This document shows positions 16,752 to 23,599 of a stretch of DNA of 64,000 nucleotides, in pieces. Numbering within the stretch: the stretch's first letter is position 1; the number at the start of each line of letters is the position of its first letter. Source of the stretch: Chloroflexota bacterium (GTDB lineage Bacteria; Chloroflexota; Anaerolineae; Aggregatilineales; Phototrophicaceae); NCBI GenBank assembly GCA_026707665.1, contig JAPOWK010000058.1:1-64000 (forward strand). Reading direction: 5' to 3'. The position numbers and the translations under genes were made by a program. A model generated the notes under the pieces. That model searched no databases. It worked only from the letters and a program-made list of their open reading frames with translations, and was not told where the DNA came from.

Positions 16752-17299
16752 GCGCCATATTCTGCAAGCAGCTTCGAAATCCTTTTGCATGTATTCCAGT
16801 TGCGGGCGGTGGAATGCACACGGAGCGCCCTTTCGATGCGGCTGCTGTCCAGCTTTGAGCGCGCCATGCCATCGGTGTAGAAGATATAGAGTTCGCGACC
16901 AACGGCTTGCATGATTTCCCGCCCCGGATTGCTCTCGCGCAACTGGTCTACGGCAGCCGAATCCGCCGTGTCGGACAGGAAAACGACAGCGATCTTGCGC
17001 GGCTCCAGCAATTGCTCGTCACAGAAGCGATGTCTGCTAAAGATCTCGTGAAATTCTGACGATGAGCGCAAGATAATATGAATATCGAGGCCGAAGTTTG
17101 CGCGTATCGCCGCCTCAAGCTCCTGCCCGACGCCCGCCAAATCCGTCGCGGCCGCCTCAAACAAGACATTGCCACTCTGTAACAGCGACTGAACATTGCT
17201 CAGTCCCAAGCCGCGGTATAATTCCCGCAAGTCGGCCATCCGTATCTTGTTTCGCCCGCCGACATTGATGCCGCGCAGAAGTGACACTGCCACCGTCAT
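16748..17299 (-). CDS. DUF1697 family protein
   Basis: The 183-residue protein starts MTVAVSLLRGINVGGRNKI and continues with MADLRELYRGLGLSNVQSL and LQSGNVLFEA, the signature N-terminus of DUF1697, a widespread cytoplasmic family of unknown function. The C-terminal part also matches, with ELYIFYTDGMARSKL and RNWNTCKRISKLL. The ATG at 17299 has GGAAGG as ribosome binding site; the open frame continues upstream but looks non-coding. It diverges from cobS with a 145-base spacer. Confidence 0.9.
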   Translation of the reverse strand: MTVAVSLLRGINVGGRNKIRMADLRELYRGLGLSNVQSLLQSGNVLFEAAATDLAGVGQELEAAIRANFGLDIHIILRSSSEFHEIFSRHRFCDEQLLEPRKIAVVFLSDTADSAAVDQLRESNPGREIMQAVGRELYIFYTDGMARSKLDSSRIERALRVHSTARNWNTCKRISKLLAEYGA

Positions 17300-17444
17300 A
17301 CGACCTTCCTCGCTCAGCCCTTCGCGGACATAACTATACCACGACCGGCTGTTTACGACTCTCAATCGCTGAATGCCGCGCTTTGCCCGGGCGCCGCTTT
17401 TCGTTAGACTGATAGCGCGACGAGCCTGTACCCGAGCGCTGCCA

Positions 17445-18152
17445 ATGTTCAATGAGATACGCGCGGCTTTCTCCTTCTTGACGATCCTGCCATTCGGCGC
17501 AGCGGTCGGGAGCAATAGCGGACGTACCTTCGCCTGGTTTCCGCTGGTCGGCTTATGTATCGGCGCCATACTGGTGGCTGTCGCGCATGTGTCGCCTTTC
17601 AACCGTGACCTGAGCGCCTTCTTGATTTTGCTGGTCTGGGTGACGCTCACGGGCGGGCTGCACCTGGATGGCTTCGGCGATTGCTGCGATGGCTTGCTCG
17701 CCAGCGTCCCAGCCGAGAAACGCCTTAGCATTATGCGGGATCCGCGGGCGGGTGTCTGGGCGGCGGCCGGCTTGACGCTGCTGCTGCTCGGCAAGTGGCT
17801 GGCGCTGCGGTCGATCGCGCCTGAATGGCTGCCGCTGGCGCCGGTCTTCGGGCGCTGGGCGATAGTCTGGGCCGCCTACCATTTCCCCGCCATCCACGAC
17901 GACGGTCTGGGCGCGCGCTTCCGTAAAGGTCTATCGGCGCGCGAGCTGCTTATCGCCTCCGCCTGGGTAGCCATCTTGCTCACCCGCCCGGAAACCTGCG
18001 CGCTTTGGCTGCTGATATTCTGCTTCACGACGCTTCTTGGTGGCTGGGCGGCGCGGCGTCTCGGCGGCGGACTCAACGGCGATGTCTACGGCGCCATCTG
18101 CGAGTTGAGCGAGTTGATCTGCCTGCTTTTCATCGGCTGCCTCTATGGCTAG
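17445..18152 (+). CDS. cobS: Adenosylcobinamide-GDP ribazoletransferase (CobS)
   Basis: The 235-residue membrane enzyme joins alpha-ribazole to adenosylcobinamide-GDP in the last stage of cobalamin assembly. Family motifs are clear: FLTILPFG at the N-terminus, GGLHLDGFGDCCDGLLAS with the metal-binding acidic cluster, MRDPRAGVWA, and GGLNGDVYGAICELSE. About six membrane helices are evident. The start at 17445 (MFNEIRAAFSF) is the usual family start; upstream codons look like leader. It overlaps cobU by eight bases. No cobalamin riboswitch is apparent in the 145-base spacer upstream, so regulation is unknown. The pair suggests cobinamide salvage or completion of B12. Confidence 0.93.
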   Translation: MFNEIRAAFSFLTILPFGAAVGSNSGRTFAWFPLVGLCIGAILVAVAHVSPFNRDLSAFLILLVWVTLTGGLHLDGFGDCCDGLLASVPAEKRLSIMRDPRAGVWAAAGLTLLLLGKWLALRSIAPEWLPLAPVFGRWAIVWAAYHFPAIHDDGLGARFRKGLSARELLIASAWVAILLTRPETCALWLLIFCFTTLLGGWAARRLGGGLNGDVYGAICELSELICLLFIGCLYG

Positions 18153-18687
18153 GCGGCTGATTCTCCTGCTAGGCGGCGCGCGCAGCGGCAAGAGCCACCA
18201 CGCCGAAACCTGGGCGCGCGGGCATGGCGAACGCGTGCTCTTCGTCGCCACGGCGCGAGCAACCGACGCCGACATGCGGGCGCGCATCGCCGACCACCGC
18301 GCCTCCCGCCCGCCAGACTGGCAGACGCTGGAAGCGCCCAGCGACACCGCCCGCCAGATCGCCGCTTGCCCATTCGAGCACGACACGCTCATCCTCGATT
18401 GCATCACCCTGCTGACAAGCAATATCCTGCTAGGCCTGCCGGATTCGGTCTCGCAGCAGGAAGCGAATACGGCGGCGCTATGCGAAGTGGATCGCTTGCT
18501 GGAGCTGCATCAATGCTCGGCGGCGACCTGGCTGCTGGTGAGCAACGAGGTGGGCATGGGCGTCGTCCCGCCGACGCGCTTGGGGGTTCTCTATCGCGAT
18601 ATGCTAGGAAGAGCCAATCAGCGGGTTGCTGAGGCGGCGGATGAAGTGCTGCTGCTGGTGGCGGGGATAGCGTGGCGCTTGAAGTGA
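18145..18687 (+). CDS. cobU: Adenosylcobinamide kinase / cobinamide-phosphate guanylyltransferase (CobU)
   Basis: The 180-residue bifunctional enzyme phosphorylates adenosylcobinamide and attaches GMP, giving the substrate of CobS. The P-loop is GGARSGKS at residues 10-17. The guanylylated-His region corresponds to IADHRASRPPDWQTLEAP, and the C-terminal signature is SNEVGMGVVPPTRLGVLYRD followed by MLGRANQ. The eight-base overlap with cobS indicates translational coupling. Its stop is only four bases from the end of the convergent Mrr gene. Confidence 0.94.
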   Translation: MARRLILLLGGARSGKSHHAETWARGHGERVLFVATARATDADMRARIADHRASRPPDWQTLEAPSDTARQIAACPFEHDTLILDCITLLTSNILLGLPDSVSQQEANTAALCEVDRLLELHQCSAATWLLVSNEVGMGVVPPTRLGVLYRDMLGRANQRVAEAADEVLLLVAGIAWRLK

Positions 18688-18691
18688 GAGG

Positions 18692-19573
18692 CTAGATGTT
18701 GGCGAAGAAGTCGGGATGGACTGTGACTTCTTCGACTACAACTTCTTTCGTAGTTACACCAAGTGAAAGTTCCTTCAACTTGTCAATCAGTTGTTCGCCG
18801 TCGATGAGATCGATATCCAGCGCGCCGTCTCGCCTTGCTTCTCTTACCGCATCCTGAGAGAAGTTACCGGTGCTAACAATAAGCCCTTTGTCAGTTCGTC
18901 CCATCATTGCGCCGCGAAAGTCGCGCACGGTTCGCGCTCCGACAGGACTCTTCCAGCGCTTGCACTGAAAAACGACGCGGAACGACAAAAATCCACCCAA
19001 GCGAATATCTCCTATGCCGTCGATTCCTCCGTCTCCGGTCCGTCCCGTTACTTCAACGTGGTCAAATCCGCTTTCACGCAGGATCCGTTGTACCAGTCGT
19101 TCGAATCCATCAGGCTTCATCTGAATCAATTGATTGTGAAGAGCTACCCGCCAGGTTTCGTTTTCGTCCCCGTCTTCAAAGTCAGACGCCTCGCCCTCTT
19201 CTTCAAACGCTCGCGACCGACCAACCCAGCGTTTTCGCTCTCGCTCATTTCTTCCTATCCGCGCTACCACGGCGGCCGGGTCTAATTTGCGGGTCTTTTG
19301 CCCCTCGGGGGTCAAAACCCAGACTCCCGTTCGCGGATTGTCCAACACACCGTATCGCTTCAGCCATGTTCGAGTCCAAGACAAGCGTGAGGCTATCTCA
19401 GTTTTGTGGCTGTTTCCTGGATCATGCAGCAGCTGAATCTGTTGGTCAGTCAAGCCCAGAATCTTGACCACCTCATCGTGAATCTCCATGTTGGTTCCCG
19501 AACCTCCCAAGCTGTGAAGCGCCTGTAAGGTCGGATTGAAAAGCTCAATATTGGGAAGCGCCGTTCTTGGCAT
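18692..19573 (-). CDS. mrr: Mrr-family restriction endonuclease
   Basis: The 293-residue protein has an Mrr N-terminal winged-helix domain (about 10-100, with GGSGTNMEIHDEV and TRTGVWVLTPEG) and a C-terminal Mrr catalytic domain (about 153-285). The nuclease core is intact: FERLVQRIL, GRTGDGGIDGIG with the catalytic Asp at about 185, and FQCKRW with the Q-x-K pair at about 203-205. Mrr enzymes cut modified DNA as type IV restriction systems. The gene is last in a leftward run behind DUF6391, holA and a degenerate Mrr homologue, 46 bases from the latter. Its base composition looks less GC-rich than its neighbours, which may reflect acquisition. Confidence 0.9.
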   Translation of the reverse strand: MPRTALPNIELFNPTLQALHSLGGSGTNMEIHDEVVKILGLTDQQIQLLHDPGNSHKTEIASRLSWTRTWLKRYGVLDNPRTGVWVLTPEGQKTRKLDPAAVVARIGRNERERKRWVGRSRAFEEEGEASDFEDGDENETWRVALHNQLIQMKPDGFERLVQRILRESGFDHVEVTGRTGDGGIDGIGDIRLGGFLSFRVVFQCKRWKSPVGARTVRDFRGAMMGRTDKGLIVSTGNFSQDAVREARRDGALDIDLIDGEQLIDKLKELSLGVTTKEVVVEEVTVHPDFFANI

Positions 19574-19619
19574 TCGGTCCTCTAAATCTTAATTGAATGC
19601 GGGTCGGAGTTACTCGTTG

Positions 19620-20207
19620 CTACACCCCACCAAACCACGCCCGGTCAATCACCACGCGCTCGACCGTCACCTGCTCCGTGCGCACGCCCAGTTCCAAATC
19701 CTTAAGCTTGCCGATCAACTCAGCGCCATCGATCAGCCGGATCTCCGGCGCTCGGTCGCTGGCCGCCTTCAACTCCGCCTCTTGCGTGAAGCCACCGGTT
19801 GTGATCAGCAGGCCCTTGTCGGCGCGCCCCACCATGACCCCGCGGCGAAAATCGTCGACCTCGGCCGAGCTGATGCGCCCGCCCCCGCGCAGGCAGCGAA
19901 ACGACACGCGAAAGGTCAGGAAGCCGCCGCCGCCGAAGATGCCGATGCCCTCGATGGTGTCATTGGCGCTGCTTAGTTCGATTTGGCCCACACCGTCTTT
20001 CTCGAGCAACTGCAGGATCAGCCGCTGATAGGCGTCGGTGGTCAGTTGCTCAAGCGTATCGGTCAATTCATCGCGCCAACCGGTCAAGCTCTCGATCAAC
20101 TCTTGCGTGACCTCGCGCACCTCGACCGCGCCTGAATCCGTGCCCGCCTTTTCCGGCGCCATTTCCATTTCGATATCGGTCATCTGCTTGCCATCTTCTC
20201 CCAGCAT
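19620..20207 (-). CDS. Mrr-like protein with degenerate nuclease motifs
   Basis: This 195-residue protein is a clear paralogue of the neighbouring Mrr catalytic domain: YQRLILQLLEKDGV, FLTFRVSFRC, DDFRRGVMVGRADKGLLITT and RLIDGAELIGKLKDLELGV all align. The active-site positions are changed. The GDGGIDG region reads NDTIEGIG and the QCK motif reads RCL, so cleavage is unlikely. The N-terminal winged-helix domain is replaced by an acidic stretch. The start at 20207 is preferred over 20216 because AAAGGA lies eight bases before it. It may be a regulator, decoy or DNA-binding partner of the active Mrr; this is inference. Confidence 0.82.
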   Translation of the reverse strand: MLGEDGKQMTDIEMEMAPEKAGTDSGAVEVREVTQELIESLTGWRDELTDTLEQLTTDAYQRLILQLLEKDGVGQIELSSANDTIEGIGIFGGGGFLTFRVSFRCLRGGGRISSAEVDDFRRGVMVGRADKGLLITTGGFTQEAELKAASDRAPEIRLIDGAELIGKLKDLELGVRTEQVTVERVVIDRAWFGGV

Positions 20208-20243
20208 AAGATTCATCCTTTATCCCATTCCAAAACCTACAGA

Positions 20244-21293
20244 TTAGCCGCTCGCCAAGCTCGTCACCAGCAAGTCCAAAGCCAGACGCGGCGCGATCCG
20301 TCCCGTCTTCATCTCCTGGTCATACTGCTGCAAACGTTTCAGTATCGCATCCAATTGCGCCGCCTGGAATCGCCGCGCTTGCGTCGCCAGCTTGCCGGCC
20401 ACAAAAGGCGATACACCGACAGCCTTGGCGATAGCCCCGCCCTGCGCGCCACCGCCCCGGTCCAGGTGGTCGCGCGTCATCGCCAGCAGGCGGAACTGGC
20501 GCACAATCAGCGCGAACAGCCGGAAACCGGGGTCGCTCGGATCGTCATGCAGGGACTGACTGATCAATTTCAGCGCCCGCCCCCCGTTGCCATTTGCCAA
20601 GGCGTCAACCATCTCAAATACATTCGCTTGGGGCACGTAGGGCGTCAAGGCGGCGACGTCTTCTTCGCTGATTTCGCGCTCGCCATCGACGTAACAGACG
20701 AGCTTGTGCAATTCGTTATCCGCTGCCCGCAAAGCCAGCGCGCGCGCCTGCATTCCTTCTCTGCGGCGGGCGGCAATTTTCCTCCGCGCCTGTCGGCTAT
20801 GCTCATCATAGCTTAGCAAATCGCTGATTGCGGCCGCTGCTCTCGGGTTGATTTCCGCCCCATGCTCCTGCGCCCGTATTCGCAGCCAGTCGCGCAGATT
20901 TTCCGGCGCGCTGAAATAGCGAAGGTAACCGTTATCCATTTCTTGCGCCGCTTTGAGCAGCTTGTTGCCCTGATCCAAGGGCTCCATTTCATAGAAGACC
21001 AAGCGCGCAAAAGCCGGCAAGCTTGGCAGCTCGGCAATCAGCCGGTCCGCCTCCGCCCTCTTTCTCGTAACATGGCTGATCAAGCCTTTGACGATCACCA
21101 GGCGCTTTTCCGCCAGGAAAGGCAACGACCGAACCGCCGCCAGCACCTCGGCCACAGAGACCTGAGCGCCATCAAATTCGGAGCGGTTGAGGCCGCCGTC
21201 TTCGTCCATCGCTTCCCGCATGCGCGCTAAGGCGGCGTCGCGGCTGATGCTGTCGTCGCCGTGCAAGATGTAAAATGTCGGCGTGGCGCTCAT
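20244..21293 (-). CDS. holA: DNA polymerase III delta subunit
   Basis: The 349-residue protein is the clamp-loader subunit that opens the sliding clamp. The N-terminus TFYILHGDDSISRDAALARM takes the place of the degenerate P-loop of HolA. It is followed by the conserved LPFLAEKRLVIVKG, and the C-terminal part contains NVFEMVDALANGNGGRALKL, ALIVRQFRLLAM and SPFVAGKLATQARRF, all typical of delta. The length is normal. It starts five bases after the DUF6391 stop, so it is probably co-transcribed with that gene, and it is followed by the two Mrr-like genes on the same strand. Confidence 0.92.
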   Translation of the reverse strand: MSATPTFYILHGDDSISRDAALARMREAMDEDGGLNRSEFDGAQVSVAEVLAAVRSLPFLAEKRLVIVKGLISHVTRKRAEADRLIAELPSLPAFARLVFYEMEPLDQGNKLLKAAQEMDNGYLRYFSAPENLRDWLRIRAQEHGAEINPRAAAAISDLLSYDEHSRQARRKIAARRREGMQARALALRAADNELHKLVCYVDGEREISEEDVAALTPYVPQANVFEMVDALANGNGGRALKLISQSLHDDPSDPGFRLFALIVRQFRLLAMTRDHLDRGGGAQGGAIAKAVGVSPFVAGKLATQARRFQAAQLDAILKRLQQYDQEMKTGRIAPRLALDLLVTSLASG

Positions 21294-21297
21294 CCCG

Positions 21298-21846
21298 CTA
21301 ACCCTGACGCGTCACAACGCGATGGATGGTCAGCTGCTGACCGCTAAACGGCACGGTCTTCCTTTCCCGCGTGACGCTGACCAGCTCCATGTCCCCGAGG
21401 TCGCTCTCCGTCGTGAAATGTCGCTGCAGGCTCATGCCCAGCGGCATCGACAGAAAGACGACCGCCATCATCGCCACCATGATGGTGGGAAAGCGTTCCC
21501 AGCTCTTGCGCAATCCGCGCCCGGCGAAACCCAGAAAGGCGACCGTCGTCGCCAAAAAGCCGGTCGTCACCAGATTGGTGCCGCAATTCGGATGAATCGC
21601 CAATTTGCGCTCGCCCGCTTTCATCCGCTCCAATGCCTCGATCACTGCGCTCTCGACTTGTTCGGTCGGCGCCTCGCCCAACAGGATGAAACCGCCTTCG
21701 CTGCTGCGACCGGAAAACTTGTAATTCCGCCCGTTCAAGACGTGAATGGTGGCATGTTCCAAGCCATGATTGCGGCGGACGCGCAGAATAAATGGATGGC
21801 GCGTCACCGGTTCGGCGTATGCCGCCAAGCGCTCCATCGGGTTCAT
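21298..21846 (-). CDS. DUF6391 family membrane protein
   Basis: The 182-residue protein carries FILRVRRNHGLEHATIHVLN near the N-terminus and HPNCGTNLVTTGFLATT, the conserved motifs of DUF6391, a family of unknown function found in Chloroflexota and Cyanobacteria. Two membrane helices follow (about 105-125 and 132-150). The conserved RNHGLEHAT and HPNCGTN segments, with their His and Cys residues, look like a possible active or metal site, but this is unproven. The start at 21846 has AAAGGA seven bases upstream; an upstream extension overlaps the divergent phosphatase and is rejected. It is the first gene of the holA run. Confidence 0.82.
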   Translation of the reverse strand: MNPMERLAAYAEPVTRHPFILRVRRNHGLEHATIHVLNGRNYKFSGRSSEGGFILLGEAPTEQVESAVIEALERMKAGERKLAIHPNCGTNLVTTGFLATTVAFLGFAGRGLRKSWERFPTIMVAMMAVVFLSMPLGMSLQRHFTTESDLGDMELVSVTRERKTVPFSGQQLTIHRVVTRQG

Positions 21847-21947
21847 AGCGATTCCTTTCCCGGGCGTGCGAGCGCCTTCTAAGTTAGCACAAAGCCCGCT
21901 CCCTTTCGAGAGCCGCCTGCCGATTCTGTCGTGGCCTTTGCCTATGC

Positions 21948-21953
21948 TATAAT
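21948..21953 (+). promoter_or_regulatory. -10 box giving a possibly leaderless phosphatase mRNA
   Basis: A perfect TATAAT ends six bases before the ATG of the phosphatase gene, and there is no room for a ribosome binding site. Transcription would start at or next to the A of the ATG. The -35 region is not recognisable. Confidence 0.55.
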
Positions 21954-21959
21954 GCCGGC

Positions 21960-22553
21960 ATGAGCGAGCCAGCCAAACCCGCAAGCGCCATCAAGAGATT
22001 CGGCGCCTTCCTCCGAAACGGACCGCGCGCCATCAAGCAGCGCGGCTACGATGCCTTCCACCGGCGCGAGACTGGCGCGCCCGTTTGGAAGTACAGCGAA
22101 ATCACGCCGCAGCTTTTTGTCGGTGGGCAGCACAGCCGGCAAGGCTACGCCGAAATGCGCGAATTCGGCATTAGCGCCATCGTCAATATGCGCGAAGAAC
22201 GATACAGCGATGTCGAGCGGGGCATCGGTGGCGAGCGTCACCTGCATCTGCCGACGGTCGATCATACGCCGCCCAGCGTCATAGACCTGATGCGAGGTGT
22301 GAAATTCATCAGTGAAGAAATCAGCCGGGACGACAAGGCCAAAGTCTATATCCATTGCGCGGCCGGCTGTGGCCGCGCGCCCACCATGGCCGCCGCCTAT
22401 CTCGTCTCAAAGGGCGACGCGCCCGATCAAGCCTGGCGCCGAATCAAGAACTCCCGCCCCTTCATCAACCCGACATCCATGCAGAAGCGCGCTGTCCAGC
22501 AATTCGCCGCGGCCTGGGCGGACCGGCTCGATCCAGGCTCATGCCAAAACTGA
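21960..22553 (+). CDS. Dual-specificity/tyrosine phosphatase-like protein
   Basis: The 197-residue protein contains the cysteine phosphatase signature HCAAGCGRAPT (C-x5-R) preceded by KVYIH. A general-acid candidate Asp lies in PTVDHTPPS. The earlier ITPQLFVGGQHSRQGYAEMREFGI and SAIVNMREE segments match dual-specificity phosphatases (the LF-G...L---GI-AI-N-R pattern). It probably removes phosphate from proteins or small phosphoesters in the cytoplasm. Its 3' end overlaps the YdjC-like gene by 13 bases, so the two form a small operon. Confidence 0.88.
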   Translation: MSEPAKPASAIKRFGAFLRNGPRAIKQRGYDAFHRRETGAPVWKYSEITPQLFVGGQHSRQGYAEMREFGISAIVNMREERYSDVERGIGGERHLHLPTVDHTPPSVIDLMRGVKFISEEISRDDKAKVYIHCAAGCGRAPTMAAAYLVSKGDAPDQAWRRIKNSRPFINPTSMQKRAVQQFAAAWADRLDPGSCQN

Positions 22554-23323
22554 TTATCACCGCCGACGATTGCGGCTTGACCGAAGCCATCAACCAGGAA
22601 ACCTGCGAGCTGCATCAGCGCGGGTACATCAGCGCCGCCAGCGTCATGACCAACTACCCCGCGCATCAGCACGCGCTTGAGCTCTTCCGCGCCTGCCCCG
22701 ATCTCGATCTTGGCATCCACCTCTCACTCACCGACGGCCATCCGGTCAGCGATGACGAGGAACATCATCCGCATCTTCTCAACGAAGACTTCAGCTTCCG
22801 CAACAACCTCAGCCTCTATCTGCGCTCGCATTTCTTCCGCTCCGATGCGGTCGCCTGGATTCGCAACGAACTGGATGCGCAAATGCGCCGTTTCTCCGCT
22901 GCCGGGCTGCAGCCGCGGCATATCTCAACGCACCATCATTTCCACTCCATACCCTTGCTGCGCCGCATCGTGCACGAGTTGGCGACCGAATACGCCGTGG
23001 ATTGGGTGCGCGCTCACGATTTCCGCGCGACCATCTCCCCGCATAATTTCTTACTGCGTCCGCAACGCCAGGCGAGAAAGGCCGCCTTCAACATGCCAGA
23101 TTATTTGACGGCGATTCAAGGCGGCATGAAGCTCCCGGTCGCCGATTTCTGCGCGCGCATCCAAAGCTTGAGCGGCACGGTCGAGATCGTCGTCCACCCA
23201 GCCCCCCGGCGCGATCCTGACTTTCCCGCCGACTGGCATTATGGAATTGCGCCCCGCCGCGCCGAAACCCGGTATCTCATACAAGCCATCGATCGCCTGC
23301 GCGAGATGGGCGTATCCATCTGA
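22541..23323 (+). CDS. YdjC/ChbG-like carbohydrate deacetylase
   Basis: The 260-residue protein starts MPKLIITADDCGLTEAINQ, where the Asp pair is the metal-binding motif of the YdjC/ChbG/HpnK family. LGIHLSLTDGHPV and ISTHHHFHSIP supply further His ligands, and IVVHPAPR ends the core. Members deacetylate chitooligosaccharides or hopanoid-linked N-acetylglucosamine. No chitin or hopanoid genes lie nearby, so the substrate is open. The ATG at 22541 overlaps the phosphatase stop by 13 bases. Confidence 0.88.
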   Translation: MPKLIITADDCGLTEAINQETCELHQRGYISAASVMTNYPAHQHALELFRACPDLDLGIHLSLTDGHPVSDDEEHHPHLLNEDFSFRNNLSLYLRSHFFRSDAVAWIRNELDAQMRRFSAAGLQPRHISTHHHFHSIPLLRRIVHELATEYAVDWVRAHDFRATISPHNFLLRPQRQARKAAFNMPDYLTAIQGGMKLPVADFCARIQSLSGTVEIVVHPAPRRDPDFPADWHYGIAPRRAETRYLIQAIDRLREMGVSI

Positions 23324-23369
23324 TGTCCTGTTGGTTGCCAAATTTGCACGTTCTAGTTTTCTTTTGTCG

Positions 23370-23467
23370 AACACAGAGGACGCAGAGAACGCGGAGATTT
23401 TCTCGCCATGGCAACCAGTCTTCCGAATCCGCCGCATACCTCTGTGCGCTCTGCGATCTCTGTGTTT
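23370..23467. repeat. Family C inverted-repeat element, copy 1
   Basis: The left arm AACACAGAGGACGCAGAG pairs imperfectly with the right arm CTCTGCGATCTCTGTGTT, around a 60-base middle. It is related to the element at 33.63-33.77 kb. It lies between the YdjC gene and the mutS2 promoter. Confidence 0.82.
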
Positions 23468-23512
23468 AAAAGATGCCGGGTTGGCCGCCTTGCTTCAGCC
23501 GCCCACCCTTGA

Positions 23513-23541
23513 TTGACAGCGCCAATGCCTTGCCATACAAT
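23513..23541 (+). promoter_or_regulatory. Sigma-70-type promoter of mutS2
   Basis: A perfect TTGACA (23513-23518) and TACAAT (23536-23541) are exactly 17 bases apart. Transcription would start near 23548, about 50 bases before the mutS2 ATG. Confidence 0.85.
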
Positions 23542-23599
23542 GACTTGCGCCCATTTCCCGATTGGAAGCGGCGCCGAATCATAGCGGAATACTCTACAC

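Noticed and set aside
17300..17444. Cobalamin riboswitch upstream of cobS
   Set aside because: No B12-box-like sequence or long structured leader is visible in the 145-base spacer.
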